Shown here in pieces: positions 24,936-37,300 of a stretch of DNA of 52,860 nucleotides. The notes beneath the pieces were generated by a model. The model was given only the letters and a program-made list of their open reading frames with translations, had not been told where the DNA came from and did not search any database. The number at the start of each line of letters is the position of its first letter. Positions within the stretch are counted from its first letter, which is position 1. Location of the stretch: assembly GCA_017439555.1 (NCBI GenBank), contig JAFSIZ010000148.1:1-52860 (forward strand). The letters run 5' to 3'. Made by a program: the position numbers and the translations under genes. The DNA comes from Oscillospiraceae bacterium. GTDB taxonomy: Bacteria > Bacillota > Clostridia > Oscillospirales > JAAYXM01.

Positions 24936-26477
24936 TTATTTTACTCTGTCAAATGCGCTCTTGTATACTGCGAGAAGCTCCGGAAGTCCCATTTCATTCA
25001 GCGTTTCCTTTACTTCATCAAACTTTGAAATCGGTTCCTGTCCGAGAATCATCTTAAGAATCATCTCGTTTGCATATGTTCCGACAGCGGTGAGATACTC
25101 ATCGCGTACTGCCATCTCTTCTTCATTGAAAGAAAGCGTGTTAATCATATTATAGTACGGAACAGTATGCTCTAAAACCATATCGCGCGTCTCTGCGATA
25201 TCTGCAGATTCGTATTCTTCTACAGCTAAAGGATCCATGCGCGTAAATACACCGTAGGTTGAAAAACCATAAAGCGTATTCGGCTGTGCCGCTGTTTCAT
25301 CGGTAATGTACTTACGCTTGCCGTCTACATACTCAAACGTCTCGCCTTCCTTACCCCAGGAAACAAGTTCCATTGCCTCATCCGTATAGAACCAGTCAAC
25401 ATATTTCGCCGTGTTTGCCATTCTCTTCTCGTCGCGTGTATTGCACATCATCATACCTGCAAGGTCAACGTTATACTTGTTCATCATCGGAGCACCTGTA
25501 TCAGCTTTTGCTACCGGAGGAATCATTGCCTGAAGGTCAAACTCCGGATTCTTGACACGAGCAAGACCGTTGAAAAAGTCAATTCTCGTCTGATATTCCG
25601 GGAAGATGAATCCTCTATCTGAGGTTATAAGCTCCTGCCAAGCCGCATTATTGATTGTCATAAAGTCAGCCGGCATAAGCTTTTCATCAATCATCTTTTT
25701 GTAGAACTCAATCATTTCTACCATTACGTCTTCAACCGCGCCATACTTCCACGTATCGTCTGTATAGTCATAGTAAAGACCGAACTCCCAATACGGCTGC
25801 CATGACGGGCCTGACATACTGAGCGCCGTAAATCCGGAACGGATTGAATACGGATACGATTCGGGGTAAATTGCCTTAAGCTCTTTACATACGTTGTAGA
25901 GCTCATCAAAGGTTGTCGGAACCGCAAGATTGTTCTTTTCAAAAACGTCTTTTCGATAGAGCCATGCGCGAACGCCCTGTGCTTTTTCACGTCCGATAGT
26001 AGGCGTGTAGTAAATCTTGCCGTCATAAGACTTTCTGATAACTACGTTATTCTTATACTCATCCTCTGTGAGAGTCTCGAGCCATGCATTATAATTGGGC
26101 ATATACTCTTCCATATCTTCAAATGCGACGAATGCGCCCTGGAATATGTAGCTATCCTTTGGTTTGGAGCTATAGCATATAATGTCGGGGAGCGTATCGG
26201 GAGACGCGAGCATAAGAGAATACTTCGTTCCTACATCTGCCGACGGGTATGCATTTACCTTTACCGTTGCGCCGCAACCTTCACTTATATACTCCCAAAC
26301 TTTCCAATCATCACGATATGGCCAGCTGGAATGAGAAATCGTTGCTACTTCAATGACATCATCTTTTGTAAGCGGGTCATTATTTGCAACCTCCCCACTC
26401 TCTCCGCTTCCCCCTGTACAAGCAGCAAGAGAAAGCATCATAACAAGTGCAAGCAACAGTGATAAACCCTTTTTCAT
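24936..26477 (-). CDS. extracellular solute-binding lipoprotein (LplA-like, family 1) of a carbohydrate ABC transporter
   Basis: 513 residues with lipobox LAAC (Cys20). It has the layout of the LplA/YtcQ group of oligosaccharide-binding proteins (GRVKNP-type region here GLARVKNPEFDLQ, then VSWGKEGETFEYVDGKR, and ITDETAAQPNTLYGF). It should bind a sugar released outside the cell and deliver it to permeases, which are not in this window. ATG 26477 follows GGGAGG; a TTG at 26492 lies before the RBS. It starts 21 bases after the surface protein gene. A close paralogue is cut by the right edge (52473-52860). Confidence 0.92.
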   Translation of the reverse strand: MKKGLSLLLALVMMLSLAACTGGSGESGEVANNDPLTKDDVIEVATISHSSWPYRDDWKVWEYISEGCGATVKVNAYPSADVGTKYSLMLASPDTLPDIICYSSKPKDSYIFQGAFVAFEDMEEYMPNYNAWLETLTEDEYKNNVVIRKSYDGKIYYTPTIGREKAQGVRAWLYRKDVFEKNNLAVPTTFDELYNVCKELKAIYPESYPYSIRSGFTALSMSGPSWQPYWEFGLYYDYTDDTWKYGAVEDVMVEMIEFYKKMIDEKLMPADFMTINNAAWQELITSDRGFIFPEYQTRIDFFNGLARVKNPEFDLQAMIPPVAKADTGAPMMNKYNVDLAGMMMCNTRDEKRMANTAKYVDWFYTDEAMELVSWGKEGETFEYVDGKRKYITDETAAQPNTLYGFSTYGVFTRMDPLAVEEYESADIAETRDMVLEHTVPYYNMINTLSFNEEEMAVRDEYLTAVGTYANEMILKMILGQEPISKFDEVKETLNEMGLPELLAVYKSAFDRVK

Positions 26478-26498
26478 TTTCAATCCTCCCAAAAAGTT

Positions 26499-29400
26499 TT
26501 AATCTGTATAAACTACGCGATAGATTGTATCGTCTCTGTAAATAACGTAACCACGAGCATCCTTTCCGTCACAGGAAGCCGAGAACTGACCACTTACGTA
26601 ACCGCTCTTCTTCGATGCGGCACGATTAAAGCAACTCTCGATTTTTGCGTTTGTTCCAAAAACAATACCTGCTTCAACAATTGAATATCCGTTTCCGGCA
26701 AAATGAATCATATATGAACCGTCACGGGTATCCTTATCTATGGATACAATCGGAGAATTCGGGCGAATTGCAGCTGCATCATATGTGATGTCAGCATCGC
26801 TCCATACGTAATATGTATAGCTATCTCCGTATGCAACAGATTCTCCATCCACATACCACATTACTTCACCATCTGCAGTAAACTCTATTTCCTCGTTAAA
26901 CTTGCAATCGTTCTTTACGAAACCGTCCGGACCTGTTACTGTAAAGGTTGCTTCTCTTTCCGTGAACTGCGCTACAGCACGTGTGAGCTTTTTGAACGTA
27001 TCGGTTCCGAGAATCGGTGTATCCTTTTCTGTTGCCCAGAATGCGAAGTCATAGCCCGGTCTCGTCGGGTCTTCAGGCTTAATCTCGTCAAACGTCTTGC
27101 CCGTTGCATCTGCACTCTTGAGATACTGTCCGTTTTCGTTATAGAACTCAACAGTTACCTCTTCCTCTTCTTCAACATCAACATCGTATACTGCAGTGAG
27201 ATATGTGTTTGCTGCAAGCGTCAATTCGAGATTCGGGTTTGTCGAAAGCCATACGCCATTGTCTGCACTTCCGCGTTTCCAACCACGGAAGATATATCCG
27301 TCAATTTCTTCTGCAGCCGTAGCTTTCAAAAGAGATCCCGTTGCATAAGTTTTGATTCCGCCGTATGCAAGACCTGATAAATTTGTCGTTACTGCATTTG
27401 GTACATCAGATGTAACAACAACGTTCAGAAGCTCAACAGTTTCTTTCGGAACTGATGTAATCTCAACCGTTGCAACTTCGGAAGCTCCGTTATAAGAAAC
27501 AGTTGCCGACAGAGTTGCCGTTCCGTAACCTACAGCTGTAACCGTGTTTCCGTTAACTTCAAGAATACTATCGTCAGAGCTTGTAACTTCGGATACCGTT
27601 GCGCCTGTTGCGACGCTCATATCGGAATTGAGGCCGAATGCCGTAACCGTTGCGCTTGTTCCCGGAATCATTTCCGAAACAGGAAGATTCGTTCCGCTTA
27701 CGCTGTCTGCCTGTGTTACCGAAAGCGCTCCTCCGATATATTTTACTGCATTTGCAGTATCATTTCCTGATATAAGCTTAAAAGTACCGATTGAACCGCG
27801 AGCCTGCTTGTTAGCGCCGTCTGCATTGCCTGAACCTGCTGCCTTGTTCTTAAATTCGATATAGTATTCTCCTTTTTCCAACTCGAATACTGCTGCAGTT
27901 CCGCTTGCGTCAACAACTGTAGATGTTGTTGTGTATGACGGAGAGAAGTAGCCATTCGATGCGCCGCTAAGGCTATGCGTACTGTACGTTCCGATTTCAG
28001 TAAGGTTATCTATCTCTTTACCAACAGATACGGAGACTAATCCTCCTCTGTGTCCGTAGCAATGGTCAATGTCCATTGTGTATTTTCCGCTTACCGGAAC
28101 ATTTATTTTCATCTTGACGAATCTGCCGACAGTTCCATCCATGTTGATAAGGCGTTTTCCTGCATATGAAATAGCGGAATTTATGCCATTGATATTTACG
28201 GATGAAGCAGCATATGCGAACATTCCGTTTGTGTGAGCGTAATCAAGCTGTGAAAAATGCAACGAAGATACGCCTTCGCTCTGTGCTTTCATTCCGAACT
28301 TATCAATTATGCCCGAAACATCATACTTGATTGTATATGCATTTTCATTCGGAACAGTTACCGTTGTTGAAACAGAATTTACAGCACCGTTTACCTTTGC
28401 TGTGATTGTTGCAGTACCCGGAGCTTTTGCCGTTACAACGCCTGTTGTTGCGTTGACTTCAACAACATCTGTATCTGTTGTTGAATACGTCCAACCTGTA
28501 AGAGCTTCACGGGTAACGCTGTTATAACCGCTTGCCGTGAGAGTTGCCGATGCGCCTTCTCTTATCACGGTCTCACCCGTAATTTTACCGCCCATAATTG
28601 CTGTTTGACTACCGTCGCCGGAAACGAGAGTAAAGTTTCCAACCGAACCGTAAGTGTAGTCACCCCATACGCCATCTGCCATAAACGTGACAACGTGCTT
28701 TCCTGCGCTTAGCGTAAACTCCGCCGCTTTATCTCCGTTCATAACGACAGAATTTCTTGTTGCGGTTGTGAAGTATCCTGTTCCGTAATTACAGCTGTAC
28801 GTTCCGCTGTACGGCTGCTGGTCTGCTTTATATGAAGCCGCATTATATGCGCCCTCTTTTACAGCAACCTTAACACCTGCACCGTTAACGCGATAACCGT
28901 GGTCAACATTCATTGTGTAGGTTCCCGCAACCGGAACATCAATTTCAAATGCAACAAAATAGGTATTACGCATCTCAAGATGAGTTGCGTATGAATTAAA
29001 GTTTGTTCCTGCTGTTGCTGCAGGAGTTTTTACAACCGTGAAGAAGTTATTTGTATAATCATAATTGATATAAGAAAACGGAGTAACTTTATCATTTATG
29101 CCGAGTGCCGTCATTGCATCACCGAACCCGTACTTAACCGTTACGCCCGGCTGAGTTACGTTTACGGTTGTTGTAATGGCATTCACAACGCCGTTTGCAG
29201 TTGCCGTAATTGTAGCTTTACCCTGTTTCTTTGCAGTTACGACGCCTGTTGTTGCATCAACATCTACGATATCCGTATCGGTTGTTGAATATGTCCAACC
29301 TGTGAGAGCTTCACGGGTGATGCTGTTATTGCCTGATGCAGTTATCTGAGCTCTCTCACCCGGCTGCAATGTTGCCTGTGAAGAAATCTTGCCGTTCATG

Positions 29401-30107
29401 ATTATGGCATCAGCACCGGTACCTGAAATAAGCTCAAATCCACCTATCGTTGAACGATAGTCATTTGCGTGTGTTCTAAATACAATAACATACTTTCCCG
29501 GAACGGTTACGTTAAGCACAGCTTCCTCGTCCGTCAAAGTATATCCGTCAGCTGCAGTCTTTTTAACCATTCCCTCTTCTAAAACTGTATAATTCTTGTT
29601 TCCTGATTGGCAAGTATACGAACCAAAATACATTTCATCAGTAATCTTAAATGTATCAACGTATGCCCCCTGAGATGCATATACATTCATTAAACCTACA
29701 GTATCATCTATTCCGTATTTCACTTTCATTTTATAGCTTCCGGCAACCGGAATGTCTACTTCGAAAGTAACTCCCGTATTCTGTCTTAATCCGATGCTGC
29801 AGTTTCCTGTCGGATTTGTCCCATAATACCAAAGAAAATTTTTGGTCGGACGGCTGTATGAAGAATTTTTCCATGCATAGAAACCATCAGTCGCTTCATA
29901 CGTAATAGTAGGAAGATCATATCCGGTTATTGAAGCATCATTTTGCATCAAGCCACTTTGTTGATAGTTCAGACCGAGTTTCTCCATATCTCCGGATAAA
30001 TTATAGACAATCCTTACATTATTAACCGTCTCCCCCGCTGCGGAGACTGCCGGGATGAATGATGCAATCATCGTGATTGCAAGAATGATAGATAACAGTT
30101 TTCTCAT
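26499..30107 (-). CDS. giant secreted protein with three novel beta modules, Ig-like (BIG2) and InlB-type repeats
   Basis: 1,202 residues. Signal peptide 1-23. Three copies of a module of about 170-200 residues (roughly 27-230, 315-500, 590-800), each starting like VKYGFGDAMTALG, with a central strand pattern FEVDIPVAGSYKM and ending YSTIGGFELISG-like. They alternate with BIG2 Ig-like domains (ATTGVVTAKKQGKATITA). The first two linkers share GWTYSTTDTD at protein and DNA level. A Listeria-Bacteroides (InlB B) repeat follows near 990-1060 (VEFYNENGQYLKSA), then a C-terminal beta domain. No SLH or LPXTG anchor is seen, so it is secreted or held by other contacts. The modules recur in the lyase at 31320-39401, suggesting polysaccharide binding. 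AAGGAGAG precedes the ATG. Confidence 0.85.
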   Translation of the reverse strand: MRKLLSIILAITMIASFIPAVSAAGETVNNVRIVYNLSGDMEKLGLNYQQSGLMQNDASITGYDLPTITYEATDGFYAWKNSSYSRPTKNFLWYYGTNPTGNCSIGLRQNTGVTFEVDIPVAGSYKMKVKYGIDDTVGLMNVYASQGAYVDTFKITDEMYFGSYTCQSGNKNYTVLEEGMVKKTAADGYTLTDEEAVLNVTVPGKYVIVFRTHANDYRSTIGGFELISGTGADAIIMNGKISSQATLQPGERAQITASGNNSITREALTGWTYSTTDTDIVDVDATTGVVTAKKQGKATITATANGVVNAITTTVNVTQPGVTVKYGFGDAMTALGINDKVTPFSYINYDYTNNFFTVVKTPAATAGTNFNSYATHLEMRNTYFVAFEIDVPVAGTYTMNVDHGYRVNGAGVKVAVKEGAYNAASYKADQQPYSGTYSCNYGTGYFTTATRNSVVMNGDKAAEFTLSAGKHVVTFMADGVWGDYTYGSVGNFTLVSGDGSQTAIMGGKITGETVIREGASATLTASGYNSVTREALTGWTYSTTDTDVVEVNATTGVVTAKAPGTATITAKVNGAVNSVSTTVTVPNENAYTIKYDVSGIIDKFGMKAQSEGVSSLHFSQLDYAHTNGMFAYAASSVNINGINSAISYAGKRLINMDGTVGRFVKMKINVPVSGKYTMDIDHCYGHRGGLVSVSVGKEIDNLTEIGTYSTHSLSGASNGYFSPSYTTTSTVVDASGTAAVFELEKGEYYIEFKNKAAGSGNADGANKQARGSIGTFKLISGNDTANAVKYIGGALSVTQADSVSGTNLPVSEMIPGTSATVTAFGLNSDMSVATGATVSEVTSSDDSILEVNGNTVTAVGYGTATLSATVSYNGASEVATVEITSVPKETVELLNVVVTSDVPNAVTTNLSGLAYGGIKTYATGSLLKATAAEEIDGYIFRGWKRGSADNGVWLSTNPNLELTLAANTYLTAVYDVDVEEEEEVTVEFYNENGQYLKSADATGKTFDEIKPEDPTRPGYDFAFWATEKDTPILGTDTFKKLTRAVAQFTEREATFTVTGPDGFVKNDCKFNEEIEFTADGEVMWYVDGESVAYGDSYTYYVWSDADITYDAAAIRPNSPIVSIDKDTRDGSYMIHFAGNGYSIVEAGIVFGTNAKIESCFNRAASKKSGYVSGQFSASCDGKDARGYVIYRDDTIYRVVYTD

Positions 30108-30229
30108 TTTCTCTCCTTCTGAAATTTAATTATTCATAAGAGCTTTTGATGTAATACAAACACAGCATACGTTACGTTTATATTTTTATCTATTCCAACA
30201 TTTTGCTTCTTTATGTCGTTGCGTCTTGG

Positions 30230-30258
30230 TTGACAAAACGGGACTTTGCGATTATTAT
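30230..30258 (+). promoter_or_regulatory. promoter of the first AraC regulator gene
   Basis: TTGACA (30230-30235), 17-base spacer, TATTAT (30253-30258). Its position inside an upstream extension of the open frame shows that translation begins downstream, at 30284 or 30293. Confidence 0.7.
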
Positions 30259-30292
30259 AATAAATAATCACTTTGAAAGGAGGATGTCTGCC

Positions 30293-31228
30293 TTGGCACA
30301 TATAACCTTTGCATTTGAGAAAATTACTCTTCGGTCATTCCCGGTATGCGTATATTCCTTAGAATATCAACCTATGCATATCGCACGCCCTCACTTTCAC
30401 GATAATGCGCAGATATGGTTCTGCACAAGCGGAAAATATTTGCACACGATTGAAGGCCGAGATTATCGATGCCATCGCGGCTCTGTTTGTATCATTCCTC
30501 CCGGAACTTTGCATGCGTTTATTGTCGACCAAGCTTCTTCGGCAAATATTTTTTGCATTGACTTGCGTTATGATTATCTTAATCTGAATAATGTAAAAGA
30601 CAATCTCGCGACACTCGCAAATTCAGTTTTACACATATATTCATCAGAGCTTAACACTTCTCCGAACACATACATCGAACTTTGTGAAGATTCAACGGTT
30701 CTTGCCGAAAAGCTTCTTTCCTCCGTCGAAACACTTAACAAACGGTACTGTGCAGAAAATCTTGATGCTCATTATCCGCTTATTGAGAAATTCTTCTCTC
30801 TTCCGGAATTTTGCCGACCTGATGATGCAAACACAGCGTTTAATATATTTACAACAAAAATATATCCCATTTCGCGTGCTCTTGCATATATAAATGAAAA
30901 CTTTTCTGAATCAATCACCATCTCAGACCTTATGCATATTTCTGCATTATGCCAGACAAATTTCACGACATATTTCAGACGATACACAAATATGTCCTTT
31001 GCCAAGTATCTTCAGAATTTAAGAGTTTCACGCGCTCGCCGTTTGCTTGGTGTTTCGGATTACCCGATATCGTATATATCCGATATCTGCGGTTTCGCAA
31101 ATCCTGCGCATATGATAAGCTGTTTTAAAAAATGCGAAAGCAGAGTTCCAAAAGAAATTCGTCATGTTATGAAAGACTTTTTCGACAGAAATCCAATAAA
31201 AAAGCAAAATGAAAAAAAAGGATTATAA
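30293..31228 (+). CDS. AraC-family transcriptional regulator, copy 1
   Basis: 311 residues. N-terminal cupin/AraC-binding domain (HIARPHFHDNAQIWFCTSGK, PPGTLHAFIVD) and two C-terminal helix-turn-helix motifs (SITISDLMHISALCQTNFTT, ISDICGFANPAHMISCFKK). It should sense a sugar and activate the surrounding operons; it is divergent from the giant surface protein gene and convergent with the lyase gene. TTG 30293 sits nine bases after AAAGGAGG and is the best start; ATG 30284 abuts the RBS. Confidence 0.88.
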   Translation: MAHITFAFEKITLRSFPVCVYSLEYQPMHIARPHFHDNAQIWFCTSGKYLHTIEGRDYRCHRGSVCIIPPGTLHAFIVDQASSANIFCIDLRYDYLNLNNVKDNLATLANSVLHIYSSELNTSPNTYIELCEDSTVLAEKLLSSVETLNKRYCAENLDAHYPLIEKFFSLPEFCRPDDANTAFNIFTTKIYPISRALAYINENFSESITISDLMHISALCQTNFTTYFRRYTNMSFAKYLQNLRVSRARRLLGVSDYPISYISDICGFANPAHMISCFKKCESRVPKEIRHVMKDFFDRNPIKKQNEKKGL

Positions 31229-31242
31229 TACGATGCCGTTTT

Positions 31243-31272
31243 CGTCTCCCCTACATGGGGAGACGTTTTTTT
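31243..31272 (+). terminator. terminator of the first AraC gene
   Basis: CGTCTCCCC/GGGGAGACG stem with a 5-base loop and seven T residues. Confidence 0.92.
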
Positions 31273-31319
31273 ATTCCGGCTCGTCCCGGCGAAGCAACGC
31301 TCCGCCTGGTTTATTTGTT

Positions 31320-34300
31320 TTACGCTTTTGTATAATCAAGTATTCTCTTGATGAGAACCGCTACCTCTGCGCGTGTTGTGTAATCGGTTGGAGCTATTTT
31401 GCCGTTCTTTCCGTTTACAAAACCTGCGCCGATAAGCGATGACACCGCTTCTTTTGCATATTCGGAAACGTCAGCAAAATCAGCATATTCTACGTCACCT
31501 GTCTTAAGCTCTACTTTGAGGCTACCCAGCGCACGGTATACAATCGTCATCATATCCTGACGTGTAATTGTATTTCTCGGAGCATACTTGTTATCACCGA
31601 TACCGTTTACTATTCCTGTGTTACGTGCTATTGCAAGCTCCTTTGCAAAGTAGTCGGAATCCGCTACGTCTGCAAAGTTCTCGGTATTATCCGATTCAAG
31701 CTCAAATGCACGTACAAGGAGGAGCGCAAAGTCTGCACGTGTGATATTGCTTGCCGGTGAGAACGTATTCTCGCTTGTTCCCTTGATGATTCCTGCATCT
31801 GCAAGAGCGTTGATGGAATCAGCTGCCCAAGCGTGAGCGCCAAGGTCAACGAAACGAACGTTTTCTGTTTTGCTGTCCCCCTTTGACGGACCGCCCGGGA
31901 GGTCGGTCCCTACATCCGTCTTACCGTCTGACGGGGTTGACGGAGCCGGAGCAGCACCATCTGAAGGTTTGGATGGTGTTTCGGGTGTGGTTGGCTTTGT
32001 TGTGCCTCCGGTTGTTGAACCGTAAACCGTTACGTTGAAGTGAATCGTGCTTTCACGTCCGTCTGAATCTTTTGCAGTTACCGATATATGGTTTTCGCCA
32101 ACCTGCGACGATGAGGGATTCCATGTAATCTCACCGCTCTCCTGATTGATTGTCATACCTCTCGGGAACGTGCCTTCGAAGTAGGTTATTGTCTTTCCTT
32201 CAAGCGGACTTTCGGCATGAATCGTTATACTGACAGCACCACCTGCGTTTGTCGTTATGTTGCGAACCGGATTAAATACAGGGGATGCATCATCACTCTC
32301 CGATACCGGTATTCTGAACCTGTCACCGACTCCTATATTGTAGATATAACCGAGGTCCGGGTTGTATGCATCCACATAGGAGCGGATGTTTGTAACATTG
32401 CCGGTATTGAGCCTGATTGTTTCATTGGAAAGTTTCTCTGCGCTCAATATCTTATATGCGGCATTTTCTTTACCGTCGTTCTTGACAAACATCCACTTAC
32501 CTGCAAGGTCGGAAAGAAGCGCATCCGTTATTTCCTCGTCTGTGATGGAAACGTCGATATAGTTGTCAAAGTCGCCGAAGTTCATCTCACCGTCAAAGTC
32601 GGTTACGACACCTTCATATGCCGCACGCTCGGTACGAAGCTCACCTATGTAAGCACCGTCGTTTACATACTTGTAAATGACCTCGCCTGCTTTGTTGAGC
32701 GAATAGATGCCGATGAACCCTTGGAACTCAAACGTATTATCAACGCGGAGTGTCTTTGTGTTATCTGCAGAGTAGACAATATAGTCAACACGTTCGCCGT
32801 CTGTGTGAGTTACTTTGACAGCACGTACTGTCGGGTCGCTTGCATCAATACCTTCAACAGAGGCAGCTTCAATTGTCTCGATATAGCGATTATCCTTGTA
32901 TGGCTCAAAGACGGTTGTGTAGAGACTGTCGAGCATTTCGTCATTCTTCTTCGAGTTATGCACAAGTACATAATCGAAGGTTTCGGGTAATGCTTTGTTT
33001 TCTTCCTTTCTCGGAACCAATCCTGCAACTATCGCAACTTCGCTCGGTGCAAAACTGTTAAGCTGGGTCATTCTGAGGCGGATATCGCCAGTATTCCTTA
33101 CCGCTTTGCGGTAGTCCTCAACATCAAACTCTATCGCAAAGTTCTGTTCAGGGGTCTTGTCGCGGCGAATCTTTGTAAGCCATGTGTATCCACGTGGGAA
33201 GTAGGTATTATACGACCAAGCATCTACCGTATACGGGTCAGCTCCCATTTCATTGAAGATATACGGATTTCCGTTTTCATCTTCCCACTTTTTGCTTACC
33301 TGATACGGAACGTTTACACCCTCAACGATGTTTCCGTCCTTGTCAGGACCATATGCGTATGTTCCTATCCAGTTACCTTCCTCATCCTTCTGCTCGGTAA
33401 GCTCAATTCCGTCTACCGGTATTGCGTGCTCTGCCTGAGAATGGAAACTGTACGTATGCTTCTCACCACCGGTTACTCGGAAGAAGTCAACCGTATAAGA
33501 TATATCATCGTCAACTTTTATCATAACAAGCGTTCTGCGATAGTTTTCGACCTCCTCGTATGAGCACTTACCGTCAACGTCCATGAGTTTCACCTGCCCA
33601 TTATCGTCAAAGTGAAGCGGAACGCCATTTGCCTCTGTGTCTTTAATTGAATCTTTCTCGTTAACCGTAACAGTGTTATGAGCAATCGTGGGATTATGCC
33701 ACTGTGCACGGTTAGGATCTTTACCGGTACGTTCCGGATATCCGTTATCCGGGGCTATATTTAGACCGAACGCTTCAAGTCCGATCGTCATATTATCATT
33801 ATGACTATGGCTTGATGCCGCTCCGAAATACATCCATGCATCGCGCTGGTTATTTACCGCCGTTGCATCGGATACCGAACGCCAATCTCCGCCGTCACGA
33901 AGAATTGCAAAACCATAACCCGCAATCATTTCACTTATTTGATCAGGTGTGGTATCAATGTATTCCATAAGCTCATCCTGAACACTTTCGGGATCTTTGA
34001 CAAAGATTCCGTACTTCAGGTTCTTAAGCGTGTATCCCTCACGAACGTAGATATACTGTGCAATGATTCTCGCTATATCTTCTGTTTTCGGATTATCCTT
34101 AAGCGACTTGAATGCATTCAGATAGTTTTCTGTTGAACCATTGAATGTAAGTCTTGCAACACCACTTGAATCACCGACCTGTGCAAGCTGCGTACTTGCG
34201 AGAACCTTTGAAGCGTAAGGTGTAAACATTTTCGGGAATTTCGGGTATTCAAGAAGATTCATTTGAACTTCCCCATTGTAATCCTTAAGTGCATCAGCGA

Positions 34301-37300
34301 TACCCCAAAGGTTGTTGTACCAGATTACGTTATAGTTATCGGCACTTTCGTTGCCCATACCGTCACGGTCAACGTCATTTATGAGCTGTGCAAGAACATT
34401 ACCACCCGTAACCTGCGCTGCGTTCTGATTTCCGGGTGCGTATACCCACTTTATCATCTCGGTTGTTTCCGGTTCTTCGTTGAGCACAACAGCGCAAGTC
34501 GCAATAAGCCCCTGAGTTACGCCGAAGTTTGAATTGAGTCTTCCGTTCTGTGCACCATCAAAGAGCTTGAGATAGAAATTTCTCCAGTTATCCCAGATTT
34601 TCTCAGGACTTGTCTTGTCATTTTCAAGACCAAGCTCAACTGCTTTCTTTGAAAGGAAGCTTACGACCTGGGGATCGCTGATTGCCGGATAGAGCGCATC
34701 AGTAGCTTTTACCACCGGGCCGAAGTTCATTGCATCGGAAAGACCGTTTTTAATAAATCCTTTTGCCGTAATACTAAGCTTATCTCCGTCCTTCTTCTGC
34801 TGAATCTGTGTGTCGTACTCGTGGATGAGATCTGCATAGCGGTCAAAGAGGATTGCGCCCGCTCTGCCGTACTTGATATCACCTGTGTAGAGATATGCGT
34901 CTGCAAGCGTTGTTATCGCAGCGTCATATGTTCCCCAAAGGTTTGTCATATAATACGGGATATATGCGTGAATTTCAATATCGCTTCCGGTTGAAACTTT
35001 GTAGTTGACACCGTTTTCATCTTTCGGACGATAGCCCCAACCGTCATCAACGCCCCAGCCTTCAACCGTTTCACCGGGACGGAGGCCTCTTCCGTTGTTG
35101 ATAGTTTTTATATTTGCAATTTCCGTATAATCCGTATTCAGAAGAGCATCTTTTTCGCCGTTTTCAACAGCGATCGCATTGTTTGCACGAGCACGATCTG
35201 CATCGTAGAATCCGTTTTCATCAAGACCGCGCTCATAGAGGAGACCAAAGTCATTCGATGGGAAGGTACGCTTACAATGCGGACACTGAATCTTCCACGC
35301 ATTTATTATCGGGTCAATAACCCAACCGCCGACACCGCCCATTGCCGCACCTGCTATGTCTTCACCGCAATAGCGACAGTACTTATAGTCCGGATCAGCT
35401 GCATTGGCTGCGTAAGTTGATCTTGGAATACCCTCGTGCGGAATGTGGTTATAAAGGAATTCGTAATTTTCAAGATACTTTTCTGCAGATGATACTGCCG
35501 AGTTTTTCGTAGATCTTGCCCATGAATATTTGCTTATGTTCTCGAGAGCAATATCGCGCTTTTTATAAGTATAATATGTAGGTTCTGTTTTTCCTTCATG
35601 GAGAACGCAAATAATATCCGCGGATGCCTTGACCTCCGCGCCTTTATAAAATGCGCTTGCCGTTACCGTTGCCGTACCCGGAGCAAGACCTACTATTTTG
35701 CCGTTTTCGTCTATTTTGACGACTCCTTCCGGCTCATAGGAATAGTCTGTTTTAACACTTGTCGGAACTGCAGCGCGGTTTCCGCTTGCCATTATTGCCA
35801 CGAGCGTGGTATCAAGTGTTTCACGCACGTACACGTCAGACGGAAGAACAAGCTCGCTTTTTGCAACTCCCGTATCGTCATATGCGGACATCGGAACTGT
35901 TCCCTTATATGTTTTTCCGTTAAGAACAACCTTTGCATCAATCTCAAAAGCGCCGTCGCCGATGGTATTGATAATTCCGCCATCGCCGATTGTCGCAATA
36001 TCGGGGTCTGAAGAGATAAGCTCAAATGAATCGTACTCTGTTTCAACCTCTGTTCCGTCAAGCTTTTTAATCGGAACATTGAACATCGTCATACCCTTTG
36101 CAACGGGATCGGTGTAAACAACTTCACTCTCATCAGGGTATGCGGACATATACATAACTTCATCTTCGTTTTCGGAATAAAAACCACCCATGAGTGACTT
36201 ATCCGTACCGCTGTAAAGCGAGAAGTTACCAACCGAACCGCGGCGATAGTTGTAGTCCTTCTCACCTGCATACATCGATGCATCACCGACAAAATTGAAC
36301 ACATAGTATCCGGGTTCTTCAACAACGATGTTTTCGATAAAATACGGAGTTTTGGAAATATTATTAAAATATCCCGGGTTATAGGCAACCGACATATCCT
36401 TACTGTCGTAGCTACCTATTTTATCGGCATCTTCATTCGACACCTTGCCCTTTGCCATATATACGTTAATCGGGACTATGGCATCGTTTATTGCCGGCCA
36501 CATCTCCATCGTATATACGCCGGGCTCCGGAATAAGAACTTCAAGAGCAAGCTGATAGCCGTGGCGGACAGCGATATTTTTCGGTCCGACCTGAATAGTT
36601 CCGCTCTTATGAGCATCGGTTGAAGCCTGATAGAAACGATAAATTCCGTTTGAATAATCGTAGTTGATTACGTTGAACTTTGTTTCAAGTTTCTTTCTGA
36701 TGCCTGTATCGTCAAGAGCATCGCCGAGATTTACGTTGATGTATACACCACGCGCATTCGGGTCAAGTGCCGTGTACATACCTTTTGCGGAATACTGCTT
36801 GCCGTCAATCTCGCAAGCGCCCGTTATCTCAACCTTACCGTATGCCTTATCCGTGATAACGCCTGTTGCGGAATCTATCTCCGCGATATTTTCATCTGCG
36901 CTTGAATATGTGATTTCGACATCCTCTGCAAACGGGCTAAGAGTGTTGTCCGACATATGTGCATAAAGCGTTGCAAGGTTTCTTTCTGTTTTGAGCTTTG
37001 CGTTCATCGTTACGATCTCATCGCCTGCGATGAGGTCAAATGTTCCGACCGTACCGTACAGCCATGTATTTCCGTCTGCGGGAGTCGGAACCTTGAATGT
37101 AAATACGTACTTGCCCGGTGCTTTGATTCTTATATTCTCAACAACTGACGGGGTTGACTTTATCGTATTGAAATAGTCTTTGTTGTAAATTGTGTTTTCA
37201 TCGTAACTGCTGTATGTGCCGACCTTTGTTCCGAAGTTCTTGTTCGTCCAGTCCGCAGCCTTCACGACGTAAACATCCGTGTCTGTTCCGTTCGTATTTC

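Noticed and set aside
32217..32990. 257-codon open frame on the plus strand inside the giant lyase gene
   Set aside because: Cys/Val/Ile-rich shadow of the SLH lyase frame; no RBS.
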